Below are positions 18,055 to 24,683 of a stretch of 36,271 nucleotides of DNA, one piece after another. The notes under the pieces are model-generated. The model had not been told where the DNA came from. It did not search any database and saw nothing but the letters and a program-made list of their open reading frames with translations. The stretch spans positions 1 through 36,271 of the IMG/VR virus record IMGVR_UViG_3300025889_000395; one strand, written 5' to 3'. This stretch comes from a virus. Positions within the stretch are counted from its first letter, which is position 1. Each line of letters starts with the position of its first letter. The position numbers and the translations under genes are program-made.

Positions 18055-18077
18055 CCTGCCAGTCCATGCACCCACAA

Positions 18078-18122
18078 TCGCGGGCGTACGAGTTGCACGC
18101 TTCGCTTCTCGTACGCCCGCGA
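18078..18122 (-). repeat. Junction inverted repeat at the right end of the array
   Basis: 15-base perfect arms TCGCGGGCGTACGAG/CTCGTACGCCCGCGA, loop TTGCACGCTTCGCTT. No box A follows on its right; the array's repeat structure ends here. Confidence 0.88.
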
Positions 18123-18378
18123 GACAAGTCTGGGATTGACCGTGGGTGACAGAGGATGCGCGCCGCGGAAGAATTCACTGGTTGCCTTCTTCGGCTGTGT
18201 ATTCAATTTTTGTGGGGGTTGGTTTGGGGGGTTGGGGGTGGGGTTGGGGGTGGGGTTTTGTATGGTTGGGGGTGGCGTGGGATTGGGCTGGTTTGTGGGG
18301 GGTTGTGTGTGGGGTTGTGTTGGGGTTTGTGTTGGGTTGTGTGGGTTTTTTTGTGGGGGGTGGGGTGTTTGTCGGGGT
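18123..18378. other. Gene-free G/T-rich spacer with G-quadruplex motif
   Basis: From about 18207 to 18378 the + strand is almost only G and T, with very few C or A. G-runs of 4-6 follow each other at 18226-18255 with 1-2 base loops, a strong intramolecular quadruplex motif. Several long frames run through it on both strands but have low-complexity products and no SD. The same strand skew continues into the 3' end of the methyltransferase gene. Confidence 0.75.
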
Positions 18379-18915
18379 TTATGGTTTTATTTGGTATACG
18401 CCGATTGTGGGGGTTGTGTGGTGGGTTATGGTTGTGTTGGGGGTTAGGGTTGTCAGCATTTCTATCATTTCTTGGTGTGTCCAGTCGTCTTTGATGTGGT
18501 TTTGGTAGGGGTTTGTGTGGTCGTGTTGTGGCCAGTGTGTGATTGGTATGCTGATGAATAGGGTTTGTGTGTGGGGGAGGAGTTTTTGTATGACTTGTTC
18601 GGCTTCTGGCCGGGTCATGTGTTCTAGTATGTCTCCACAGTATGTTATGGTGTATTCCTGGCCGGGTTCCCATTTTCTCACGTCTTCGTTGATGATAACA
18701 TCATATTTTTCGTAGAGTCGATATTGTTTGATGTATGGTTCCCATACTTCAATGCCTGTCCATCTGCCTCTATGAATTTTCCGGGTTATAATTTCCCAGT
18801 ACGTTCCTTTTCCACATCCTACATCTAAAAATTCTGTTTGTTGATGATATTGTTCAACATGTTTTTTTGTTTGTTCAATTATCCATTGTTTTCCTTCGTG
18901 TGATGAGTTAGGCAT
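18379..18915 (-). CDS. Class I SAM-dependent methyltransferase, 178 aa
   Basis: FLDVGCGKGTYW (29-40) is the SAM-binding motif I; TGIEVWEP (53-60) fits motif II with its acidic ribose-binding residue; and YTITYCGDILEHMTRPEA (88-105) fits the later strand and catalytic-loop region. Size matches small Rossmann-fold methyltransferases. The substrate is not evident: nucleobase, sugar or small molecule. I start at ATG 18915; a longer frame to a TTG at 19023 would add a CxxC-repeat tail that overlaps the upstream gene. The last 30 codons are C/A-rich, part of a skewed region that goes on downstream. Confidence 0.85.
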   Translation of the reverse strand: MPNSSHEGKQWIIEQTKKHVEQYHQQTEFLDVGCGKGTYWEIITRKIHRGRWTGIEVWEPYIKQYRLYEKYDVIINEDVRKWEPGQEYTITYCGDILEHMTRPEAEQVIQKLLPHTQTLFISIPITHWPQHDHTNPYQNHIKDDWTHQEMIEMLTTLTPNTTITHHTTPTIGVYQIKP

Positions 18916-19546
18916 TGTTCCATGTTGTTCCTGCTGTTTGCATCGGTCGCATCTGTGGTGTTGGTTGCATCGGTCGCATTGTTCGCATTGATCGCATTGG
19001 TAGTAAAAATTTACGGTTGCCAAGCTGGTCTTTGGTGAGCCACATTGTTGCGATTGCGCTGTATCCGATGATGTCTACGAGTGTATCGTTAAGACTTTCT
19101 TGTGGTACTGCGTTGATGTTTATCGCTGTGTTGAAGCTATCGGTTTTTTGTGTCATGTTTTCTAGTCTGGCGATCTTGTCGTTGACCCGAATGAGCAACC
19201 CGATGATCCCAAATTCTGAGATGTTCTTTGGACCATAATCCTTTTGTTTCATGGTGAGGATATCAAGCATGTTTTGTGCTGTGAATCTGGTCCCGGTTGA
19301 GTTTAACAGTCTAAGGCTATGTGAGGCTAGGAATTGCCAAAACCCGGCTTGTGATGCCATCTTCGACATGTGACTGTAGTCGTATTCTCTGTTTTCGTCG
19401 GTTTTCAGGGTACTACCGATCTTCAGCCGCATATATCGGATGAGTTGATCTGGTTCCTCTAGACCTGAAATAACGGCCCTGTCGAACAGGGCGCTGATTG
19501 CTTCTTCTGCTGCGTCTTCCCATGTTTCACTTGTAGATTGATTCAT
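18908..19546 (-). CDS. Nmad1 (DUF1599)-like nucleotide-modification-associated protein, 212 aa
   Basis: AAGGA precedes ATG 19546. The core MLDILTMKQKDYGPKNISEFGIIGLLIRVNDKIARLENM (about 92-130) and NDTLVDIIGYSAIATMWL follow the pattern of nucleotide modification associated domain 1: a 'K..DYG..N' motif, 'RV.DK..RL.N', then 'D...D..GYA.IA', which is MazG-like in helical layout. Such proteins occur in phages with modified bases or nucleotide metabolism genes and may process nucleotides. The C-terminus is a Met/Arg low-complexity tail (MRSMRTMRPMQPTPQMRPMQ) made by DNA repeats. Confidence 0.72.
   Translation of the reverse strand: MNQSTSETWEDAAEEAISALFDRAVISGLEEPDQLIRYMRLKIGSTLKTDENREYDYSHMSKMASQAGFWQFLASHSLRLLNSTGTRFTAQNMLDILTMKQKDYGPKNISEFGIIGLLIRVNDKIARLENMTQKTDSFNTAININAVPQESLNDTLVDIIGYSAIATMWLTKDQLGNRKFLLPMRSMRTMRPMQPTPQMRPMQTAGTTWNNA
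18930..19000 (-). repeat. Short-unit repeats, GCATCGGTC / GCATTG type, in gene overlap region
   Basis: On the + strand units such as GCATCGGTCGCAT, GCATTGTTC and GCATTGATC follow one another. They code for Met/Arg/Pro repeats in the Nmad1-like frame, and Cys-x2-Cys repeats in the extended methyltransferase frame. Confidence 0.75.
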
Positions 19547-19880
19547 TTTCCATTTCCTTAATTAGAGTTGATTTGATAAAAGCTCTGATTGCTGCATCGA
19601 TCAGTTCTTTAGATACTGAAGGGTCTAGTGAGGCGATCATGTCGCCTTGTTCATCTACAATATCTATTTGATCGTATACTAATGTTTTTCTGTTGCTTTC
19701 TAGGCCTTTAATTAGATATTTGAGTTCTATATTGTCTTCCCGCAAATCTTTTAGTTCATTAACTACATCCATAAAAGTTGCGACATCAATAACAATTTGA
19801 TCTTTTGCAACAAAAAGATCATCTTCTGTTTGAGCTTCCATAAGCTCTAAAAGATGATCTTCTATGTAGTCACTTTCCAT
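19527..19880 (-). CDS. Hypothetical coiled-coil-like protein, 117 aa
   Basis: ATG 19880 is used; it overlaps the preceding gene by 11 bases. The sequence is acidic and helical (SDYIEDHLLELMEAQTEDDLF, then TFMDVVNELKDLREDNIELKYLIKGLESNRKTL with heptad-like leucines), then a beta segment and a final helix (SKELIDAAIRAFIKSTLIKEME). Probably a dimeric coiled coil. No family recognised. Confidence 0.7.
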   Translation of the reverse strand: MESDYIEDHLLELMEAQTEDDLFVAKDQIVIDVATFMDVVNELKDLREDNIELKYLIKGLESNRKTLVYDQIDIVDEQGDMIASLDPSVSKELIDAAIRAFIKSTLIKEMENESIYK

Positions 19881-20307
19881 TCTTTTCTTCCATCCTCTTC
19901 TTGTATGCGTCAATGATCATATATTGACCCCGGCCTTCCTTCTTGAGCCAACCCGGCTGGTCTTTAATAAATTTGTAGATAGTAGGAAGACTCACACCGC
20001 AAAGATCAGCAATGTCTTTAGTCCCCATGATTTCCCCATCATGCTCTTTCAGAACATCGATAACAGAAAGCTTCTTTGCTGGCCTCTTCTTTTCAATGAC
20101 AGCTTCTTCTTCTGGAAGACCGAAGAAGTTCCACCAATACCTGGCATCGTCTACCGATATCTGATAGAAACCACAAATATCTTTAAAGTTCTTGTCATCG
20201 AATAGCCCTGTTGCAATACATAGGCCAGCCCTAGCTTTTTCTGAGCTAATCTTTTTATGATCCTTTACCATCCGGCAAAGGCGCTCTTTTTCCTGAAAAC
20301 TTATCAT
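19870..20307 (-). CDS. HTH DNA-binding protein, 145 aa
   Basis: The C-terminal half has a helix-turn-helix: KLSVIDVLKEHDGEIMGTKDIADLCGVSLPTIYKFIKDQPGWLKKEGRGQYMIID (about 79-133), with helix 2 (TKDIADLCGV), turn and recognition helix (SLPTIYKFI), and a wing (GRGQYMIID). The N-terminal half is helical with a YWWNFFGLPEEEA segment and could be another helical DNA-binding or dimer domain. A candidate regulator of the left operons or of replication. It overlaps the 3' end of the upstream gene by 53 bases. Confidence 0.75.
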   Translation of the reverse strand: MISFQEKERLCRMVKDHKKISSEKARAGLCIATGLFDDKNFKDICGFYQISVDDARYWWNFFGLPEEEAVIEKKRPAKKLSVIDVLKEHDGEIMGTKDIADLCGVSLPTIYKFIKDQPGWLKKEGRGQYMIIDAYKKRMEEKNGK

Positions 20308-20566
20308 AATTAAATTTTCCCTTGGATAGAAGTCTTCTCTTTACAACACAGTTTTTTAGGACGGCGGTTCCGCCAGAGCATACGTCTGTGCCGAAGTCAA
20401 AATTAGATGCGACATAATAATAGTCATCATCTTCGTTAACGAGATACCCGACTGCCGAAAGGATTCGAACGCCTGGCATTTCGGTGACATCATACCACAG
20501 ATCCCCGATGGAGTAGTGGTCCTTCCAAAATAATTCGACAACGGGGTAAAAGATTTCTTTAGTCAT
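20255..20566 (-). CDS. Hypothetical protein, 103 aa
   Basis: ATG 20566 lacks a normal SD, the upstream bases being CCCCTCTTTATT, so expression may be leaderless or coupled. The protein is aromatic and beta-rich (WKDHYSIGDLWYDVTEMPGVRILSAVGYLVNEDDDYYYVASNFDF), then a Cys/Gly turn and a basic tail. No family recognised. Confidence 0.65.
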   Translation of the reverse strand: MTKEIFYPVVELFWKDHYSIGDLWYDVTEMPGVRILSAVGYLVNEDDDYYYVASNFDFGTDVCSGGTAVLKNCVVKRRLLSKGKFNYDKFSGKRAPLPDGKGS

Positions 20567-20574
20567 AATAAAGA

Positions 20575-20630
20575 GGGGAACCCCCTCGCTATAAATAATC
20601 TTTCGAAATATCTACAGCCGGGGGTTCCCC
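20575..20630 (-). repeat. Inverted repeat GGGGAACCCCC/GGGGGTTCCCC, 34-base spacing
   Basis: 11-base perfect complementary arms at 20575-20585 and 20620-20630 flank an AT-rich interval. It fits a transcription terminator with a large loop or, more likely, paired operators at the promoter of the gene that starts at 20566. Confidence 0.6.
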
Positions 20631-20653
20631 ATAAGCTTATTATACCAGTAAAA

Positions 20654-20971
20654 TTAGCTATCTTTGTCTAAATGCCATTCAATATGATTGCCGAGCCTGT
20701 CATCAATTTTTTCGACTCTATCATCAACTCTTTCAACTTTTCTCTCAACAGCAGTTACTGCTTTCAGTATAGACTTTCGGTCATAATCCGCATCAGCTTC
20801 GAATCTTTCTAGAATCTTGTGAGTTTCTTCAGCGACTGATTTGTTCACTTGATGCTGTACTGTATTTTCTTCACGAAGCTTTTTTACTTCTTTTTTTGGA
20901 AGTAATGCTATGACAACAAGACCTGTTGCTGAGATAAGAGCTACTATTATTGATGTCCAATCAATAAGCAC
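20654..20971 (-). CDS. Membrane-anchored coiled-coil protein (holin-like or DUF2746-like), 105 aa
   Basis: Residues about 6-24 (TSIIVALISATGLVVIALL) form one transmembrane helix, then a basic KKEVKKLREE and a long coiled coil to the end (ILERFEADADYDRKSILKAVTAVERKVERVDDRVEKIDDRLGNHIEWH). This layout, with a short outside tail, a helix and a cytoplasmic coil, resembles DUF2746 proteins of actinophages, some of which sit in lysis cassettes. A holin or spanin-like role is possible, but the lysin lies 14 kb away. Confidence 0.65.
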   Translation of the reverse strand: MLIDWTSIIVALISATGLVVIALLPKKEVKKLREENTVQHQVNKSVAEETHKILERFEADADYDRKSILKAVTAVERKVERVDDRVEKIDDRLGNHIEWHLDKDS

Positions 20972-20977
20972 TTCTTA

Positions 20978-21538
20978 TCAACCAAAAATCTGATTGACAA
21001 TATCCTCTACTGACTTTTCAAAGTCTCCGTATTCTGCGACGTGGTCATTGAGGATACTGATCAAATCTGCTTTCTTTACTGGGTCTAGTGGTACTGTTGT
21101 TGGAGCTGGGGCACTGGATGTTCCTTCTCCTGTTGTTGCCCCTCCTGCACCGCCAGCGCTAGGTGCTGGCTTTTGTTCGGGGTTAAGAGGAACTTGAATC
21201 ATAGCTTTTTCAAGTTCTTCTGACTGCTGCTTGTGCCATTCTGCAGCATCTTGATGCTGCTTGGCCATGTTTTCGTTCCATGACTTCATTTGGTCATGAT
21301 GCGCTTTCATGACCTGAACATTGTCATATGACAAATTAATGATCATTTTTATCTCCTTTTTATTATCGCGATACTTTTCAGTCCAGCCGCCAGCTCTGGC
21401 AGCTCTTTCTTGCTGAATAGCTTTATCTCTTGCTGCTTTTCTGGAGGCAGAATCTCCGGATGTGTATGTATAACACTTACCGGAATCTCCAAACCTATAT
21501 CCTGGCTTCCCACCCTCTGAGCACGGTCCAACTGGCAT
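20978..21538 (-). CDS. Phage protein with KPGY-GDSGKCYTY motif, 186 aa
   Basis: N-terminus MPVGPCSEGGKPGYRFGDSGKCYTYTSGDSASRKAARDKAIQQERA matches a short module frequent in phage proteins of unknown function (pattern 'KPGyk.G..GkCYtY..g'). A long helical region follows (KAHHDQMKSWNENMAKQHQDAAEWHKQQSEELEKAM), then a Pro/Ala/Gly/Thr-rich linker (about 125-155) and a helical C-terminal part. Possibly a virion or maturation factor; role unknown. Confidence 0.7.
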   Translation of the reverse strand: MPVGPCSEGGKPGYRFGDSGKCYTYTSGDSASRKAARDKAIQQERAARAGGWTEKYRDNKKEIKMIINLSYDNVQVMKAHHDQMKSWNENMAKQHQDAAEWHKQQSEELEKAMIQVPLNPEQKPAPSAGGAGGATTGEGTSSAPAPTTVPLDPVKKADLISILNDHVAEYGDFEKSVEDIVNQIFG

Positions 21539-21559
21539 AGTGTATATTATACTATCAGA

Positions 21560-21847
21560 TTATCGATAATAAGCATACAAGTCTTCACGGCTCCATCTCC
21601 TAACCGGAATGGACACGTTGTTGAATTCTTTGAATGCATCATCGCATGAGTAATAGATTTTTGCATATCCAAGTCTTGATCCTTCATCATAGGACTTACA
21701 AGATGGATTTGGATCTAAATATAGTGCTTTAAATATATATTGATCTTTTTGATTGTGAATAGCATTCACAAGCTTCATATCGTGTCCGCAAAACGGACAA
21801 CTCTTTTTGGGATATGGGAATTTGTCTATAATTTTGCCTAGAATCAT
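21560..21847 (-). CDS. Hypothetical zinc-ribbon protein, 95 aa
   Basis: The N-terminus has YPKKSCPFCGHDMKL (C17, C20), and NPSCKSYD and YYSCDDAF supply two further cysteines, the spacing of a Cys4 zinc ribbon. Stop of the preceding gene and this ATG overlap by 4 bases (ATGA). Possibly a small nucleic-acid-binding protein. Confidence 0.7.
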   Translation of the reverse strand: MILGKIIDKFPYPKKSCPFCGHDMKLVNAIHNQKDQYIFKALYLDPNPSCKSYDEGSRLGYAKIYYSCDDAFKEFNNVSIPVRRWSREDLYAYYR

Positions 21848-22149
21848 TCTGAGTCATCATCCTCATCGTCCACATCAAACTCAAAAAACATCCCTTCAGG
21901 GAGATTATCTGGATCTATCATTTTTGGACTTATTAAAAAGTTTATCATCTGATCGACTTGCTTTGAAACTATCTCAAGACCGTCCATCAATGAGTTGAGT
22001 TCATCAAGAGTAATAATATAATCTTCACTTGAGGTGTTGATTACACATGCTGGTACATAGGAATCTTCAAAAGGAATTGATTTGATTACAATTGTTATTG
22101 TTGGGAATGAATCAATTTCTTCATCACTGGAATAAGGGACTATTCTCAT
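21844..22149 (-). CDS. Hypothetical acidic protein, 101 aa
   Basis: AAAGGA lies 10 bases before ATG 22149; a TTG at 22158 is too close to it. Beta strands at the N-terminus (SFPTITIVIKSIPFED...VPACVINTSSEDYIITLDEL) precede a helix (LNSLMDGLEIVSKQVDQMINFLI) and a very acidic tail (FEFDVDDEDDDSE). No family recognised. Confidence 0.65.
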   Translation of the reverse strand: MRIVPYSSDEEIDSFPTITIVIKSIPFEDSYVPACVINTSSEDYIITLDELNSLMDGLEIVSKQVDQMINFLISPKMIDPDNLPEGMFFEFDVDDEDDDSE

Positions 22150-22519
22150 CGTAATCAAATCCTTTCTCGCTCAAAACAAAATTTTCAAAGTATCTAACAA
22201 TTGTTTCTTTGTATATTTTTAGCAACCATTCTTTATCTCTATTAGATCTTTTGCCAAAAAAGAATGTAAGAATGTATTCTTCTTTATCAAGTTTCAGAAT
22301 ATCATCAAGCTTAAGCTCTTTATAAGGCCTAATACCGGCCCTTTTGAAATTAATTTTTGTATATCTATAGATATGCTCCGGATATTTGATGATATGTATC
22401 CGACTTTTTGTCAAAGTGGCAATAAATTTAACAATATACTCATACGGAATGTAGTCATCTGCAAGAATTACTACATTTTTGTCTTCTAGGAGCCTGCCAA
22501 TATCTTGCTCATTGCTCAT
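22124..22519 (-). CDS. Hypothetical protein, 131 aa
   Basis: It overlaps thyX by 4 bases and the next gene by 26. A Rossmann-like beginning (NVVILADDYIPYEYIVKFIATLTKSRIHIIKYP) precedes a basic middle (YTKINFKRAGIRPYKELKLDDILK) and a helical end. Being coupled to thyX, it may serve nucleotide metabolism, but no family was recognised. Confidence 0.65.
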   Translation of the reverse strand: MSNEQDIGRLLEDKNVVILADDYIPYEYIVKFIATLTKSRIHIIKYPEHIYRYTKINFKRAGIRPYKELKLDDILKLDKEEYILTFFFGKRSNRDKEWLLKIYKETIVRYFENFVLSEKGFDYDENSPLFQ

Positions 22520-23205
22520 AAAGCCTCTCTACCGTTGTCTCTAAACAATTTTAGCGCAACAGGAGCAATGGATTCAGCAAATTCTTCAATAGCTTTAGCA
22601 AATTCTCGAATTTCTAGCTGAGCATGAGAGTCATTCCTAAGCGATAGGAAATTTAGAAGACTTCTTAGATTAACTGTCCATACAAATTCTGTGTATTGAC
22701 CAACAGGAAGAACTGATCTGGCAATTTCTTTTGCGACACCTGCATCTAAAAGGTCATAATATGCAGATTCTGCCACAGAATAAACATCACTCATCAAACC
22801 TTGAATAAATGATACTGTTGTTTGATCGGTAATTGGTTCAAAAGAGTAATTTCCTGGCTTACCTACTTGTTTACGCATTGAATCATATTCTGGAATATAA
22901 AACTCTAGCTCATCTGGTACATAATATCTCATACTCATCTCGTTAAAAGATGACCATCTATGTCTAAACCACTCTCTCGCCACAAAAATTGGGCATTTTA
23001 CATAAAACTTGTATGTAACATGCTCAAATGGAGTGGCGTGCTTATTCTTCATCAAAAAATTGATGAGTCCTTCAGCGCGCTCATCCATTTCGGACTGGTA
23101 GCTAGAAAAGCTAACTCTTGCAGCATTAACAATATCTAAATCTCCACCCATTGCATCAATTAAATCAACTTTTCCATGATCTAGAACTTTAATCCCTAAT
23201 GTCAT
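22516..23205 (-). CDS. thyX: Flavin-dependent thymidylate synthase ThyX
   Basis: The signature RHR-x7-S is present as RHRWSSFNEMSMRY (R81, H82, R83, S91), with the FEHVTYKFYVKCPIFVAREWFRHR strand before it and the QLEIREFAKAIEEF helix near the end. Length (229 aa) is normal. ThyX methylates dUMP to dTMP using FAD, NADPH and methylene-tetrahydrofolate; it is a homotetramer. With the RNR it gives the phage its own thymidine supply. No SD is seen before ATG 23205; TAGACT lies 8 bases upstream, so the mRNA may be leaderless. Confidence 0.95.
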   Translation of the reverse strand: MTLGIKVLDHGKVDLIDAMGGDLDIVNAARVSFSSYQSEMDERAEGLINFLMKNKHATPFEHVTYKFYVKCPIFVAREWFRHRWSSFNEMSMRYYVPDELEFYIPEYDSMRKQVGKPGNYSFEPITDQTTVSFIQGLMSDVYSVAESAYYDLLDAGVAKEIARSVLPVGQYTEFVWTVNLRSLLNFLSLRNDSHAQLEIREFAKAIEEFAESIAPVALKLFRDNGREAL

Positions 23206-23359
23206 GGGAAGCAGTCTACACGGGATTTCGCTGAAGATCGTCAGATCAAAAGATTTTTTCAGGGGATTTGCATCTTTTTCTTTTTAGTCGTGTATACTTC
23301 GCAAGCGAAGCGCGCGATAAGCTTATAGACGTGTAACTGTTTAGGGGTTAAAATATAAT
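23206..23359. promoter_or_regulatory. Divergent intergenic region between thyX and right-hand genes
   Basis: Both flanking genes start here. For the - strand, TAGACT lies close to the thyX ATG. For the + strand, TATAAT (23354-23359) abuts ATG 23360, and AGGGG lies upstream. A small hairpin (CTTCGCAAGCGAAG, 23298-23311) and an AAGCTT palindrome sit in the middle. A T-rich stretch at 23272-23287 is also present. It is the switch point between the leftward and rightward transcription blocks. Confidence 0.6.
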
Positions 23360-23584
23360 ATGAAAGTAATTGCAATAGTAGAATCTGACGACTACAGCGG
23401 AGCAGCAATAGTAGATCCTTCATTCATTACTGTCGTCCAAGTTGATGACACATATTTTGCTGCATCAAGATGCCTATTTAGCGAAAGAGGTGTCACATGC
23501 GAAATATCTGAATCTGATGCTCTTGCGCTTGTTAGTCGCGGTGTAGAATTAATTTCTACAGATTCGCTAACAGGTAACCAATGA
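23360..23584 (+). CDS. Hypothetical protein, 74 aa
   Basis: ATG 23360 directly follows TATAAT; AGGGG is 12 bases upstream. The product is beta-rich (MKVIAIVESDDYSGAAIVDPSFITVVQVDDTYFAASRCLF) with an Ala/Leu helix. It overlaps the glycosyltransferase start by 4 bases, suggesting a linked job. No family recognised. Confidence 0.65.
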   Translation: MKVIAIVESDDYSGAAIVDPSFITVVQVDDTYFAASRCLFSERGVTCEISESDALALVSRGVELISTDSLTGNQ

Positions 23585-24588
23585 AAAAAATAAGCTGGTT
23601 TACTCCTCAATCAAACGATTTATCAGGCGAGCAGTGGTATTCGCCTGGATATCAGAATGCTGCAATAGCAAACATAAAAGAACTAAATGCAATGCACGTC
23701 GCGGTTTATTACAATAAACCGGAAATTCCATATCATATTAATTTCTGCCAGCCCGTGTACTATCAGCATAATAATGACTATGTAGTTGGCTACACACCGT
23801 GGGAAAGTACTGTTGTGCCTAGTAGCTGGCTATATAATATGTCTTTATGTGATGAAATATGGACTACATCTAACTTCGTAAAAGATGTGTTTTCTAACTA
23901 CAACGTGAACAATAACATTCACGTTATTCATCATGGTGCGTCTCCAGAGTTTACTATTCTAGATAGAGAAATTACAGACAAGTTTAATTTTTTGCATGTT
24001 GGTGGTGAGTCTCTTAGAAAGAATTCTCAGATGGTTGTTGATGCATTCTTGGATTTATTCGATGGCAATAAAGATTATAGACTTATTCTAAAATATAATA
24101 ATAAGAGCAATGCAAAAGTAAGAATGAATAATGAACTTGTAGATGCCAGTAAGCATCCACAGATTGTATGTTTAGAACATTCTTTAAATACTCAAGATCT
24201 TATTGAACTTTATCATAAATCACATTGTATGATTTATCCGACTAAAGGTGAAGGGTTTGGTATGATACCCTTTGAAGCTATAGCTACAGGTATGCCAACT
24301 ATTGTGACTAATGCAACAGGTACAGCAGATTTTGCTGAAATGTCATTTGCATTAAATGCTGAGATGGCGGAAGCAAAAGAGCAATCTGAATATTATGGGG
24401 TAGATACCGGCCTGTGGGCTTACCCAAGCTATGATCATCTCCTTGAACTTATGCGTCAGGTGGTAGATGATTATGATGCGGCAAAAAGAAAAACGATCCA
24501 GTCCGCAAAAATCATTCACGATTCGTGGAGATGGACGGATTCCGCTGCTAAGATCTATGATCGGTATCAAGATTTTGTCGGCTTCTAG
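23581..24588 (+). CDS. Glycosyltransferase family 4 (GT-B fold)
   Basis: The C-terminal domain has TKGEGFGMIPFEAIATGMP (222-240), the E-x7-E motif (E224, E232) of retaining GT4 enzymes that holds the sugar nucleotide, preceded by FLHVGGESLRKN and followed by TNATGTADF. HHGASPEF (117-124) is the usual linker before the second Rossmann domain. The substrate is not evident; it may glycosylate DNA bases, virion proteins or a host wall polymer. The upstream MPVGYTPWES-like segment (WES, 74-76) also occurs in such enzymes. Length of 335 aa is typical. Confidence 0.88.
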   Translation: MKKISWFTPQSNDLSGEQWYSPGYQNAAIANIKELNAMHVAVYYNKPEIPYHINFCQPVYYQHNNDYVVGYTPWESTVVPSSWLYNMSLCDEIWTTSNFVKDVFSNYNVNNNIHVIHHGASPEFTILDREITDKFNFLHVGGESLRKNSQMVVDAFLDLFDGNKDYRLILKYNNKSNAKVRMNNELVDASKHPQIVCLEHSLNTQDLIELYHKSHCMIYPTKGEGFGMIPFEAIATGMPTIVTNATGTADFAEMSFALNAEMAEAKEQSEYYGVDTGLWAYPSYDHLLELMRQVVDDYDAAKRKTIQSAKIIHDSWRWTDSAAKIYDRYQDFVGF

Positions 24589-24640
24589 TTTTTACTAATA
24601 GTCAATAATTATCCTAGTCAATTTTTAGTGTTGAAAGTTT

Positions 24641-24669
24641 TTGATACTGTTATGATTGAAGTCTATTAT
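24641..24669 (+). promoter_or_regulatory. Sigma70/SigA-type promoter for RNR
   Basis: TTGATA, 17 bases, TATTAT, then AGGAGG and the GTG start of the RNR gene 15 bases beyond the -10. A near-consensus housekeeping promoter. Confidence 0.7.
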
Positions 24670-24683
24670 TTTTAGGAGGCAGA

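Noticed and set aside
11245-18122. CRISPR array
   Set aside because: The repeats are 330-660 bases apart and the intervals are protein genes with SDs, promoters and terminators; there are no short uniform spacers and no cas genes.
11245-18122. Insertion sequences or transposon as origin of the array
   Set aside because: No transposase, no target-site duplications or terminal inverted repeats at the array edges could be found.
18034-18508. Frames in the G/T-rich spacer, both strands
   Set aside because: Products are low-complexity Gly/Val/Trp or Thr/Pro/His strings that come from base composition, with no SD.
20978-21538. Assigning the KPGY-GKCYTY protein as a capsid maturation or scaffold protein
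   Set aside because: The motif is widespread in phage proteins of unknown function and there is no protease or capsid gene next to it.
23272-23312. Terminator in the thyX divergent region
   Set aside because: The T-rich stretch lies upstream of both genes and before, not after, the small hairpin, so it does not fit a terminator of either neighbour.
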